Assembly: GCA_015057555.1 (NCBI GenBank)
Contig: SVEC01000005.1
Coordinates: 62,001 to 126,000 of the forward strand
Source: Lachnospiraceae bacterium
GTDB lineage: Bacteria; Bacillota; Clostridia; Lachnospirales; Lachnospiraceae
DNA: 64,000 nt
Direction of reading: 5' to 3'
A program made the position numbers and the translations under genes. Below, piece by piece: positions 1 through 6,678 of the stretch. The notes under the pieces were generated by a model. The model saw only the letters and a program-made list of their open reading frames with translations. It made no database searches and was not told the DNA's origin. Each line of letters begins with the position of its first letter. Positions within the stretch are counted from its first letter, which is position 1.

Positions 1-670
1 TATCAAGAATTTTAGCAACTGTAGAATCATCAAAGTTCTTGGTAGTCTTAAGAGTAAGCTTTCCACCCTCATTGATGCATCCGCTAAGTACTGTATCTCC
101 CACCTTAACTCCTCTAGGAATAGACTCTCCTGTTAACGCAGCTGTATTTACAAAGCTTTCGCCCTCTACTACTACACCGTCCACAGGAACCTTTTCTCCT
201 GGAAGTACAACTATCTCGCTTCCGACCACAACATCATAAGGATCAACCTTTACAAGCTCTCCATCCTGCTCTATATTTGCATAGTCTGGTCTTAAACCAA
301 TCAAAGCTGTAACTGCAGTTCTGGATTTATTCACAGCGATATTCTCGAACAACTCTCCCACTTGATAAAACAGCATAACTGCTGCCGCCTCAGTATACTC
401 ACCTAGAATAAATGCACCAATAGTGGCAAGAGTCATAAGAAAGTTCTCATCGAAAACCTGACCATTAAGTATGTTTCGTCCTGCCTTGGCTAAAACCTTT
501 CCACCAATTATAAGGTACGGAACTAGGTACATAGCTGTAAGGATGATTCTGAATAGAACAGTTCCTAAGGTCAATTTATCAATAACCAGCTTATGGATAA
601 TAACCATAACCACCAGCAGCACTAGAGATAGTATTATCCTTTTTAATTGTCTCTTCTGCTTTTTATTCAT
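1..670 (-). CDS. Zn/Cd/Pb-type P1B ATPase, N-terminal part (runs off window)
   Basis: This is the N-terminal 223 residues of a heavy-metal-exporting P-type ATPase; the rest lies left of base 1. It starts at ATG 668-670, with GGGAGA upstream as ribosome site. Hydrophobic helices lie at about residues 11-30 and 40-55, followed by the DENFLMTLATIGAF and GEYTEAAAVMLF segments typical of CadA/ZntA pumps. The actuator-domain phosphatase motif TGES is visible at about residue 177. There is no N-terminal metal-binding HMA domain; one is encoded separately just upstream. It is the last visible gene of an ArsR-HMA-ATPase operon. The metal-selective CPC site and the DKTGT phosphorylation site fall outside the window, so Zn/Cd rather than Cu is inferred from the helix motifs and the regulator. 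Confidence 0.9.
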   Translation of the reverse strand, partial: MNKKQKRQLKRIILSLVLLVVMVIIHKLVIDKLTLGTVLFRIILTAMYLVPYLIIGGKVLAKAGRNILNGQVFDENFLMTLATIGAFILGEYTEAAAVMLFYQVGELFENIAVNKSRTAVTALIGLRPDYANIEQDGELVKVDPYDVVVGSEIVVLPGEKVPVDGVVVEGESFVNTAALTGESIPRGVKVGDTVLSGCINEGGKLTLKTTKNFDDSTVAKILD

Positions 671-696
671 AACTAGTCTCCCTAATTAAGTACTAA

Positions 697-915
697 TTAA
701 AGCACTACTTCACAATCAGAATCCACCTTCTTAACTGCCTTAACAACCTGCTTCATAATCTTGTCAAAATCTGCTTCCTCTGCCTCGATAGTAAGCTTCT
801 GTGCCATAAAGCTAACATTTGCATCTATAACACCATCAATCTTCTTGATAGCCTCCTCCATCTTTGCAGCGCAGTTTGCACAATCTAAATCTTCCATATC
901 AAATCTCTTCTTCAT
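697..915 (-). CDS. Stand-alone heavy-metal-associated (HMA) domain protein
   Basis: A 72-residue protein that is a single ferredoxin-like HMA domain. The metal-binding loop reads DLDCANCAAKM (Cys at about residues 12 and 15), and the rest has the usual alternating beta-alpha pattern of such domains. In many CadA/ZntA pumps this domain is fused to the ATPase N-terminus. Here it lies 26 bases upstream of an ATPase that lacks it, so it probably acts as a separate metal donor or sensor domain. It follows the ArsR gene by 13 bases with its own AGGAGG. The CANC motif and the acidic patch near the C-terminus (DSDCE) favour Zn/Cd over Cu, but selectivity is inference. Confidence 0.9.
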   Translation of the reverse strand: MKKRFDMEDLDCANCAAKMEEAIKKIDGVIDANVSFMAQKLTIEAEEADFDKIMKQVVKAVKKVDSDCEVVL

Positions 916-928
916 AATAAAAATCCTC

Positions 929-1306
929 CTACTCCATAATATGCTCTAAGCCCATAGTTATAATATTTGCAATATGTCCGTCGTCCAAAGAGTAAATAAT
1001 CTGCTTACCTTCTCTCCTGTTCTTAACCAGCTTTGCCTGCTTTAACACCTTAAGCTGATGAGATATAGCTGACTGGGTCATATTTAAAACCTCCGCTATA
1101 TCGCAGACACACATCTCTGACTCAAAAAGTGTGTATAATATTCTAATTCTTGTTGTATCTCCAAACACCTTAAAAAGCTCCGCTAGGTCGTACAAGGATT
1201 CATCATCTGGCATCTGCAGGGTTACTGCCTTAACCAAGTCTTCATGAACCTTAACCTCATCGCAACAGCCCTCATGGGTGTGCTTATGTGTAGTTTTTTC
1301 GCTCAT
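929..1306 (-). CDS. ArsR/SmtB-family metal-sensing repressor
   Basis: A 125-residue winged-helix repressor of the ArsR/SmtB/CadC family. Two metal sites can be read. The N-terminus is rich in His and Cys (HKHTHEGCC, residues 7-15) and the recognition region carries MCVCDIA, which together resemble the CadC alpha-3N site. The last helix has DGH, ten residues, then HIME, an exact match to the alpha-5 Zn/Co site pattern DXHX10HXXE of SmtB/CzrA. The DNA-binding helix is TQSAISHQLKVLKQA. It heads the operon of HMA protein and P1B ATPase, so it presumably represses its own operon from the palindrome at 1332-1351 and releases on Zn or Cd. Having both sites is known in the family but less common than having one. 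Confidence 0.93.
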   Translation of the reverse strand: MSEKTTHKHTHEGCCDEVKVHEDLVKAVTLQMPDDESLYDLAELFKVFGDTTRIRILYTLFESEMCVCDIAEVLNMTQSAISHQLKVLKQAKLVKNRREGKQIIYSLDDGHIANIITMGLEHIME

Positions 1307-1331
1307 AACTCTATCCTTTCTTCATATTTTT

Positions 1332-1351
1332 ATATGAATGATTATTCATAT
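1332..1351. promoter_or_regulatory. ArsR/SmtB-type operator palindrome
   Basis: A 20-base inverted repeat with perfect 8-base arms ATATGAAT and ATTCATAT around GATT. The TGAA...TTCA core is the pattern bound by SmtB/CadC-type repressors. It lies directly downstream of the -10 box, over the expected transcription start, where binding would block initiation. Autoregulation is inferred from position. Confidence 0.8.
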
Positions 1352-1355
1352 GTTT

Positions 1356-1384
1356 AATATACTACTCATTTACTGATCTGTCAA
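1356..1384 (-). promoter_or_regulatory. Sigma-A promoter of the metal-efflux operon
   Basis: On the minus strand TTGACA (1379-1384) and TATATT (1356-1361) are separated by exactly 17 bases. The start of transcription would fall near 1349, inside the operator. This is one of the best consensus promoters in the window. Confidence 0.85.
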
Positions 1385-1413
1385 TCACAAAATACTTTTT
1401 CTTACAAATCTAC

Positions 1414-1488
1414 CACATCGCATGCATTGCATGCTCAGTGATGTACATTCGCCAAATGGATTTTCAAGCAAGCTTGAATCCACTTGGC
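1414..1488 (-). repeat. Intergenic double hairpin with TGA/GAT internal loop
   Basis: Two hairpins in series. On the minus strand the first has arms at 1477-1488 and 1451-1462 (GCCAAGTGGATT with AATCCATTTGGC) and continues into TCAAG/CTTGA. The second (1414-1440) reads CAC-TGA-GCATGC-AAT-GCATGC-GAT-GTG: two stems separated by a symmetric TGA/GAT internal loop. The same plan, with different stem sequence, occurs at 61175-61286. The element lies between the ArsR promoter and the ybaK terminator, so it belongs to neither gene. The function is unknown. Confidence 0.6.
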
Positions 1489-1504
1489 TCATTGTTTACA
1501 CATA

Positions 1505-1535
1505 ACAAAAAGGGTACACTCTAAAGTGCACCCTT
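1505..1535 (-). terminator. Intrinsic terminator after ybaK
   Basis: Stem 1511-1520 with 1525-1534 (AGGGTACACT/AGTGCACCCT, one mismatch) and loop CTAA, followed on the minus strand by TTTTTGTT. It lies ten bases past the ybaK stop codon. Confidence 0.85.
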
Positions 1536-1544
1536 ACACATTAT

Positions 1545-2021
1545 CTATTCTGCTATCTCTCCTAGTTCATATCTCACGATCTTCTCTATATCCTTCACAG
1601 CAACCTCTACCTGATATCCTATCTTTCCAGCGCTGAAGAATATGGTCTCGAACTGGCTTACAGAAGAATCAACAACCGTTTTAAACTGTTTCTTCATACC
1701 TATAGGAGAACAGCCCCCATGAATATAACCAGTCAAAGGAAGTAACTCCTTGGACTTTATCATAGCTATGCTTTTCTCACCCACAGCCTTAGCTCCTGCT
1801 TTTAGATTTAACTCCTTTTCCACAGGCACCAGGAACACATAATAGTTCTTAGTTGCTCCCTGTGTAACCAAGGTCTTATATACCTGATTAGGATTTTGTC
1901 CCAACGCCTTAGCCACATCCACACCACTTATAACTCCTGTATCTGTGAAGTCATAGCTTTTATAATCTATCTTCTTTTGTTCCAGCAAACGCATTACATT
2001 TGTTTTCTCTATTTTCTTCAT
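1545..2021 (-). CDS. ybaK: YbaK/EbsC-family Cys-tRNA(Pro) deacylase
   Basis: A 158-residue protein of the YbaK/ProX editing family, the usual length. Members hydrolyse cysteine mis-attached to tRNA(Pro). Family features seen here are the N-terminal TNVMRLLEQKKIDYKSY, the central VYKTLVTQG followed by YYVFLVPVEKELNLK with the conserved Lys, and the GCSPIGMKK loop that shapes the substrate pocket. The start is an ATG with AAGGAAAG upstream. It follows a membrane-anchored unknown protein by 12 bases and ends in its own terminator, so the two are probably co-transcribed. The choice between Cys-tRNA(Pro) and another mischarged tRNA within this superfamily is by overall resemblance. Confidence 0.9.
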   Translation of the reverse strand: MKKIEKTNVMRLLEQKKIDYKSYDFTDTGVISGVDVAKALGQNPNQVYKTLVTQGATKNYYVFLVPVEKELNLKAGAKAVGEKSIAMIKSKELLPLTGYIHGGCSPIGMKKQFKTVVDSSVSQFETIFFSAGKIGYQVEVAVKDIEKIVRYELGEIAE

Positions 2022-2033
2022 ATCTAGCTTTCC

Positions 2034-2774
2034 TTATTTCAATTCAATAGAATTAATTATGGCATAGGCCTGCTGTCTATCCTTTACACGGATAATCACA
2101 TTATAACTTTGATTTAAATTCTTAGGATTATATACATCAACTAAGTAATAATATAAATCTTCGTCTTCAAGGTGTCTCTCCATGATTGTTGCATACATAT
2201 CATCTCTCTCATATAGATAATTTGCACCCATCCATGGAATCTGATTTTTTACATATGCAGCATTCGCATAGGCAAGTCCCTTTTCATAATCCCAGAAGCT
2301 ATAGTCGCTTTCCTTAAGTAGGTATAGGCATTTAAATGTATCATAGGTGGAATCTGGTATTCCATATCCGAGTTTCTCTAAGCCCTTTTTCAACTCTTCC
2401 CAATCGTATTTTATTCCAAATATTTCTGCTTCACCTTCATAATCGGGATTAAAGAAAGAAACCTCTACGTCATTAACACTTTTTCCGACGGATACACTCT
2501 GACTTCCATCCGGAGTTTGATATATTTCTATAATTTCTCTATCTTCATAGATACAACCTCCAGGTATGGAAATAGACATATTTTCATTTTCAACCCTAAT
2601 CAAAGTATCGTCTATTACATCATAATTTGCAAACATTTTTCCCTCTGGACCTAGTACCCCTATATTCTCCTTAACCGCATTATATAATTTTATTCTCTTA
2701 GGTAAAAATACAGCTGCCAATACACCTAATATCAGTACAACCACTATTGCCACTATCAAACCTTTCTTTTTCAT
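2034..2774 (-). CDS. Membrane-anchored protein of unknown function
   Basis: I do not recognise this 246-residue protein. Lys residues 2-4 are followed by one hydrophobic helix at about residues 5-26, with no lipobox Cys, so it is probably a signal anchor with the remainder outside the cell. The exterior part is acidic and rich in Tyr and Asp, with a mixed strand and helix pattern and several Tyr pairs (CLYLL, YYYLVDVY). AGGAGG precedes the ATG. It ends 12 bases before ybaK and probably shares its transcript. The composition is similar to other small exported Lachnospiraceae proteins that lack known domains. Confidence 0.75.
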   Translation of the reverse strand: MKKKGLIVAIVVVLILGVLAAVFLPKRIKLYNAVKENIGVLGPEGKMFANYDVIDDTLIRVENENMSISIPGGCIYEDREIIEIYQTPDGSQSVSVGKSVNDVEVSFFNPDYEGEAEIFGIKYDWEELKKGLEKLGYGIPDSTYDTFKCLYLLKESDYSFWDYEKGLAYANAAYVKNQIPWMGANYLYERDDMYATIMERHLEDEDLYYYLVDVYNPKNLNQSYNVIIRVKDRQQAYAIINSIELK

Positions 2775-2924
2775 AAGAACCCCTCCTAACTGTACTTATA
2801 TTTTTCTACAGAGTATCAAATATGACGAATTAAATAAATAGATTTTTTCGCACGTTACACTACATATTAATTCATTTTACCCACGATAACCATTTTTCGT
2901 TGAAATTCCTTTAAAAAATAACAA

Positions 2925-2950
2925 AGGCGCCTCACTTTAGCGAGACGCCT
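2925..2950 (-). terminator. Intrinsic terminator after ilvE
   Basis: AGGCG-C-CTC pairs with GAG-A-CGCCT (one mismatch), and the minus strand then reads TTTGTTATTTTTT. It begins about ten bases past the ilvE stop. Confidence 0.85.
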
Positions 2951-2961
2951 CAAACATTCTA

Positions 2962-3987
2962 TTACTCAGCAATAACCTTTATCCATCCTTCTGGCGCTTC
3001 AATACGACCCATCTGGATTCCAGTTAATGTATCATATAACTTCTTAGTTACAGGACCCATCTCCTCCATACCACTTGGGAAACAAATCTCAGTACCGTGG
3101 TCATCAATCTTACCAACTGGTGAGATAACTGCAGCTGTACCACAGAGACCACACTCAGCGAAGTCCTTAAGCTCATCTAAGTAAACCTCTCTATGTTCAA
3201 CCTCCATACCAAGATAGTGCTCAGCTACGTACATAAGTGAGCGTCTTGTAATAGATGGAAGGATACTGTCTGACTTAGGTGTTACAAGCTTGCCATCCTT
3301 AGTGATGAAAATGAAGTTAGCTCCACCAGTCTCTTCAACCTTAGTTCTTGTTGCTGGGTCAAGATATAAATTCTCAGCAAATCCCTTATTATGAGCGTCA
3401 ACGATTGCATGTAAGCTCATAGCGTAGTTAAGTCCAGCCTTAATATGACCTGAACCATTTGGAGCTGCTCTATCAAAGTCTGATACTCTGATAGTAATAG
3501 GCTTAGCACCACCCTTGAAGTAAGGGCCTACAGGTGTAACGAAAATTCTAAACTGATACTCATCCGCAGGCTTAACACCAATAACCGGATTTGAACCAAA
3601 CATATATGGTCGGATGTAAAGAGTTGCACCTGAACCATATGGTGGTACATAATCTAAGTTAGCCTGAACAACCTTAACAACTGCCTCTACAAACTTGTCC
3701 TCTGGGAATGTTGGCATCTCAAGTCTCTCACATGAGTCCACCATTCTGCTTGCATTTAAATCAGGACGGAAGCAGACAACCTTTCCATCCTCAGTTGTAT
3801 ATGCCTTAAGGCCTTCAAAACAAGTCTGCGCATACTGAAGAACGCCTGCACACTCACTGATTGTAACCATATCGTCAGTAGTGATAGCTCCCTCATCCCA
3901 TGCTCCATCCTTGTAATTAGATACAAATCTCTGTTCTGTTTTAATATAGCCAAATCCAAGGTTTGACCAATCAATATTCTTGCTCAT
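2962..3987 (-). CDS. ilvE: Branched-chain amino acid aminotransferase
   Basis: A fold-type IV PLP aminotransferase of 341 residues that exchanges the amino group between glutamate and the branched-chain 2-oxo acids, the last step of Leu/Ile/Val synthesis and the first of their breakdown. The PLP lysine is in GHIKAGLNYA. The EETGGANFIF and LCGTAAVISPVG motifs place it with the longer BCAT type (YwaA/eukaryote-like) rather than the short E. coli type. The frame is open 12 codons further upstream, but the ATG at 3985-3987 has AAGAAGG at good spacing and begins MSKNIDWSNLGFGY like relatives. It lies downstream of ridA and a DUF1294 gene and ends in a strong terminator. Confidence 0.96.
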   Translation of the reverse strand: MSKNIDWSNLGFGYIKTEQRFVSNYKDGAWDEGAITTDDMVTISECAGVLQYAQTCFEGLKAYTTEDGKVVCFRPDLNASRMVDSCERLEMPTFPEDKFVEAVVKVVQANLDYVPPYGSGATLYIRPYMFGSNPVIGVKPADEYQFRIFVTPVGPYFKGGAKPITIRVSDFDRAAPNGSGHIKAGLNYAMSLHAIVDAHNKGFAENLYLDPATRTKVEETGGANFIFITKDGKLVTPKSDSILPSITRRSLMYVAEHYLGMEVEHREVYLDELKDFAECGLCGTAAVISPVGKIDDHGTEICFPSGMEEMGPVTKKLYDTLTGIQMGRIEAPEGWIKVIAE

Positions 3988-4065
3988 AACTAAAACCTTC
4001 TTTCCGTAGTTTGTCACATACAACTATTTTACCACCGGTGCCAAAATATGCAAGAAAAAATTTTA

Positions 4066-4350
4066 CTACTTCCTTCCAATAACAAGCCATACCACCAGCA
4101 CAATATGTATCAATAAAAATAGTGGTACTAGAACTGTAAACTTTGCATGCTTTGTCTTGTGTCTAAACACCGTCATTCCAAGATATGCACCCACAGAACC
4201 TCCCAAAAATGCAAGTCCTATAAGCACCTTCTCTGGAACTCTCCATTTATCCTTTATGGCGCAACGCTTATCGTAGCCGTATACGCAAAATACAATCAGA
4301 TTGTACACAGCCACCAATGTCACCACCAATATAATCATATCCTTAGTCAT
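4066..4350 (-). CDS. DUF1294 family small membrane protein
   Basis: A 94-residue integral membrane protein of the DUF1294 family. Family marks are DKRCA with a short basic stretch, RVPEKVLIGLAFLGGSVGAYLGM and FRHKTKHAKF. Three membrane segments can be read at about residues 4-26, 42-62 and 70-91. Function is not established for the family. In some bacteria the domain is joined to a nucleic-acid-binding cold-shock domain, but here it stands alone. The start codon follows the ridA stop by one base, and AGGTGA inside the ridA end serves as ribosome site, so translation is probably coupled. Confidence 0.88.
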   Translation of the reverse strand: MTKDMIILVVTLVAVYNLIVFCVYGYDKRCAIKDKWRVPEKVLIGLAFLGGSVGAYLGMTVFRHKTKHAKFTVLVPLFLLIHIVLVVWLVIGRK

Positions 4351-4351
4351 A

Positions 4352-4738
4352 TTACTTCACCTTTAAAGCAATCGCCTCAATCTCAATAAGCACATCCTTA
4401 GGAAGTCTAGCCACCTCAACACAGGAACGTGCTGGGTAGTTATCGGTAAAGAATGTAGCATATACCTCATTGATAGCTGCAAAATCATTCATATCCTTAA
4501 TGAAAACTGTAGTCTTAACTACTGAATCGGCATTTGAACCAGCCGCCTCAAGTAAGTTAATTAGATTACCTATAGCCTGCTTTGCCTGAGCCTCAATATC
4601 TCCTGTCTCAAGCTCACCTGTCTCAGGTATAATAGGAATTACACCTGATGTAAATATCATATCTCCAACTGCAATAGCCTGTGAATATGGTCCGATTGCT
4701 GCTGGTGCCTTATCTGTTGAAATAATAGTCTTATTCAT
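4352..4738 (-). CDS. ridA: RidA-family enamine/imine deaminase
   Basis: A 128-residue member of the YjgF/YER057c/UK114 family, full length. RidA hydrolyses reactive 2-aminoacrylate and related imines released by PLP enzymes, protecting partners such as IlvE. The conserved Arg lies in NYPARSCVEV and the conserved Glu in IEIEAIA at the C-terminus; GPYSQAI and FTSGVIP near the N-terminus are also family marks. AGGAGA precedes the ATG. The neighbourhood fits: ilvE lies two genes downstream in the same direction. All the residues needed for the archetypal RidA subgroup appear present. Confidence 0.95.
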   Translation of the reverse strand: MNKTIISTDKAPAAIGPYSQAIAVGDMIFTSGVIPIIPETGELETGDIEAQAKQAIGNLINLLEAAGSNADSVVKTTVFIKDMNDFAAINEVYATFFTDNYPARSCVEVARLPKDVLIEIEAIALKVK

Positions 4739-4770
4739 ATTTTTTGTCTCCTTATATATGGATTAATCAA

Positions 4771-5670
4771 TTACTGTTCCTTGCCTTCTTGCTTTCGTTC
4801 TGACTTTCTAGCAGTCTTCTTTTTCTTCTCTACCTGAATTATCTCAATAGTCTTCTCAGTAATATTTATCTTACCTTCCTTAAGAAGTCTTCCCACAGCC
4901 CTCTTAAATGCATTCTTACTAAGACCAAAGGTTTTCTTAATTAGCTCTGGGTCTGCCTTGTCTGTAAAAGGAAGCACTCCCTTATAGCTCTTAATTATGT
5001 CATATACCATCATGCTATCCTGGTCTATCTGAACGTAAGCCTCGTCTCTAAGAGAAAGGTCAACCTTTCCATCCTCCCTCACAGTTACTACCCTGGCATT
5101 TACCACATCGCCAACATAGACTTTATTATATAATTCGCTTTCATGAATCAAGCCTAAATATTTATCATCAATGGCCACAAATGCGCCCAAATTCTTCTTA
5201 AATTCATAAACTGTACCAGTTACATGGTCACCCTTGGCAATACCTTCTGCAGGTAATAAATAAGAATAAAGCTTCATACTAACACAAAGTCTATTTGACT
5301 TATCGGAATACATTCTAACCAGATACTCCTTGCCTTCCTCAACCTTTGCAGTCTGCTCCTTAAAAGGAAGTAATATATCCTTCTCTAAGCCCCAATCCAT
5401 AAACGCGCCAATGTTACTAACACTTTTAACCTTAAGCTTCTTCACCTCACCTAAAGTAATATATGGGGTATTCACTGTGGCAATTGGTCTGTCCTGTGAA
5501 TCTCTATAGATAAATACATCTATAGTAGCACCAGCCTTCACCCCTTCCGGCACCTGCTTTCTAGGCAGCAAAATGCATTCATTGGCAGGAGTATTTTCCT
5601 CTCCCACATACACTCCAAATTCCTTTGAGCGAATCACCTTAAGTGTGTTCCATTTTCCAAATTCTATCAT
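4771..5670 (-). CDS. cvfB: CvfB/YitL-like S1-domain RNA-binding protein
   Basis: About 299 residues. CvfB-type proteins carry several S1-like OB folds and a C-terminal winged helix and bind RNA; in Staphylococcus aureus CvfB influences virulence gene expression. Repeated S1 patterns are visible (KSVSNIGAFMDWGLEKDILLP at about 85-105, then YEFKKNLGAFVAIDDKYLGLIHESEL), followed by a YDIIKSYKG...GLSKNAFKRAVGRLLKEGKI helix-turn-helix. The tail is very basic (KKKKTARKSERK). ATG 5668-5670, preceded by TGAGGA, is preferred to GTG 5682 four codons upstream. It leads the run cvfB-ridA-DUF1294-ilvE. Confidence 0.9.
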   Translation of the reverse strand: MIEFGKWNTLKVIRSKEFGVYVGEENTPANECILLPRKQVPEGVKAGATIDVFIYRDSQDRPIATVNTPYITLGEVKKLKVKSVSNIGAFMDWGLEKDILLPFKEQTAKVEEGKEYLVRMYSDKSNRLCVSMKLYSYLLPAEGIAKGDHVTGTVYEFKKNLGAFVAIDDKYLGLIHESELYNKVYVGDVVNARVVTVREDGKVDLSLRDEAYVQIDQDSMMVYDIIKSYKGVLPFTDKADPELIKKTFGLSKNAFKRAVGRLLKEGKINITEKTIEIIQVEKKKKTARKSERKQEGKEQ

Positions 5671-5732
5671 GTCCGTCCTCACTTTCTTCTTGTCCTCTAA
5701 ACAAGATTAAAATACATTATAATAGTTAAAAT

Positions 5733-5759
5733 ATAAGACCACCGTTACTAGTGGTCTTA
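5733..5759 (-). terminator. Hairpin terminator after the 116-residue unknown gene
   Basis: AAGACCAC pairs with GTGGTCTT around CGTTACTA, a perfect eight-base stem. The minus strand continues ATATTTTAAC, a weak U-tract. It lies between cvfB and the stop codon of the upstream unknown gene. Confidence 0.7.
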
Positions 5760-5764
5760 CTATA

Positions 5765-6115
5765 CTAGGCCTTCTTGACCAGCTTATCTAATTTTAAAAC
5801 CTTTTTCTTAATATGCTCTGTCTCTGTTTCTGAGGCCTTTGTGTAGCCAAGCTCCTCTAATCTGTCAACAGAGTTACTAAGGGAGAATACTGACATTCCC
5901 TTATCATTAAGACTTTCCTTGTAACCGTTATAAACATCTATAACTGCGTAAATATCCTTGCTTCTTCTATCAGGATTAGGCATTACATTTCTGATGCACC
6001 AATCATCCACTGTAGCACCCTTTTCAGGAGCAGGAACAGTATCACTATTAACCTTCTTTATATATATACTGTCTGTTTCGCATATAGCCCAAGGAACTAC
6101 ATAAATAACGTTCAT
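5765..6115 (-). CDS. Hypothetical protein, 116 residues
   Basis: Not recognised. It is soluble, with no signal or membrane segment. The N-terminal half is rich in Asp, Val and Pro (VPAPEKGATVDDWCIRNVMP) and the C-terminus ends in a basic amphipathic helix (HIKKKVLKLDKLVKKA). GGAGGGG precedes the ATG. It stands alone between its own promoter at 6153-6181 and the hairpin at 5733-5759, so it is a single-gene unit. Codon use resembles the neighbours. Confidence 0.7.
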   Translation of the reverse strand: MNVIYVVPWAICETDSIYIKKVNSDTVPAPEKGATVDDWCIRNVMPNPDRRSKDIYAVIDVYNGYKESLNDKGMSVFSLSNSVDRLEELGYTKASETETEHIKKKVLKLDKLVKKA

Positions 6116-6152
6116 CTCAATAACCCCTCCGTAAATGTTTGTAACACGTGAA

Positions 6153-6181
6153 ATGATAAACTATAAAACTATGTTTGTCAA
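6153..6181 (-). promoter_or_regulatory. Promoter of the 116-residue unknown gene
   Basis: The minus strand shows TTGACA (6176-6181), 17 bases, TATCAT (6153-6158). The distance to the ATG at 6115 leaves a leader of roughly 30 bases. Confidence 0.75.
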
Positions 6182-6281
6182 ACTATATTAAAAAAATTTA
6201 TGAATTTTATAACTTTTAAAAATTTCCAGCTACAACCTTGAGTAACTTGGTGATTTTTTTTAGTTTTTTTCAAAAAAGTAC

Positions 6282-6310
6282 TTGCAATTTTATCAAGCCT
6301 CAATTATAAT
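6282..6310 (+). promoter_or_regulatory. Promoter of tRNA-Gln
   Basis: TTGCAA (6282-6287), 17 bases, then a perfect TATAAT (6305-6310). The start of transcription would be near 6317, ten bases before the tRNA. Confidence 0.85.
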
Positions 6311-6326
6311 ATGGTCTTGTGAGTGA

Positions 6327-6398
6327 TGGGCTATCGCCAAATGGTAAGGCACTGGACTCTGACTCCAGCATCTCAAGGTTCGAATCCTTGTAGCCCAG
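6327..6398 (+). tRNA. tRNA-Gln (anticodon CTG)
   Basis: The 72-base cloverleaf has acceptor arms TGGGCTA/TAGCCCA with G as discriminator, D arm CGCC...GGCA, anticodon stem CTGGA/TCCAG with loop CTCTGAC (anticodon CTG, codon CAG), and T arm AAGG-TTCGAAT-CCTT. CCA is not encoded. Its own promoter precedes it and an intrinsic terminator follows it, so it is a monocistronic tRNA gene. Confidence 0.95.
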
Positions 6399-6406
6399 CT
6401 TATGTA

Positions 6407-6438
6407 AGAAGCAATCCATATAGGATTGCTTCTTTTTT
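6407..6438 (+). terminator. Terminator of tRNA-Gln
   Basis: AGAAGCAATCC pairs with GGATTGCTTCT around a short AT loop and runs into TTTTTT. It lies eight bases past the tRNA. Confidence 0.92.
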
Positions 6439-6445
6439 ATGCGTT

Positions 6446-6464
6446 GCGATGTGTCGGTATGGCT
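6446..6464 (+). repeat. Half copy of the intergenic TGA/GAT hairpin element
   Basis: GCGATGTGTCGGTATGGCT closely matches GCGATGTGTCGGCATAGCT at 61276-61294 (17 of 19 bases). Only the right half of the hairpin is present; the CACTGAGCAT half is missing. It sits between the two tRNA terminators. Confidence 0.55.
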
Positions 6465-6470
6465 CATTGT

Positions 6471-6505
6471 AAAAAACCAAAACCGCCGGATACCATCCGA
6501 CGGTT
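6471..6505 (-). terminator. Terminator of tRNA-Arg
   Basis: AACCGCCGGAT (6481-6491) pairs with ATCCGACGGTT (6495-6505), with one G.T-type mismatch, and the minus strand continues TTGGTTTTTT. Confidence 0.88.
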
Positions 6506-6513
6506 CTTTTATA

Positions 6514-6587
6514 TGCGGCAGAGAAGATTCGAACTCCCGACACCTTGGTCCGTAGCCAAGTGCTCTATCCAGCTGAGCTACTGCCGC
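6514..6587 (-). tRNA. tRNA-Arg (anticodon ACG)
   Basis: On the minus strand the acceptor arms are GCGGCAG/CTGCCGC with discriminator A. The D arm carries AGCTCAGCTGGATAGAGC, the anticodon stem is CTTGG/CCAAG with loop CTACGGA (anticodon ACG, codon CGU, presumably read as inosine), and the T arm holds GTTCGAATC. CCA is not encoded. It is convergent with tRNA-Gln. Confidence 0.95.
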
Positions 6588-6678
6588 ATAATATTTAGTT
6601 AGCGAAGTAAATAGCCTTCGCAACAGTGGTAATTGTACAATATATAAATTTCTTTGTCAAGAGATTTCCTCTTGTTTA

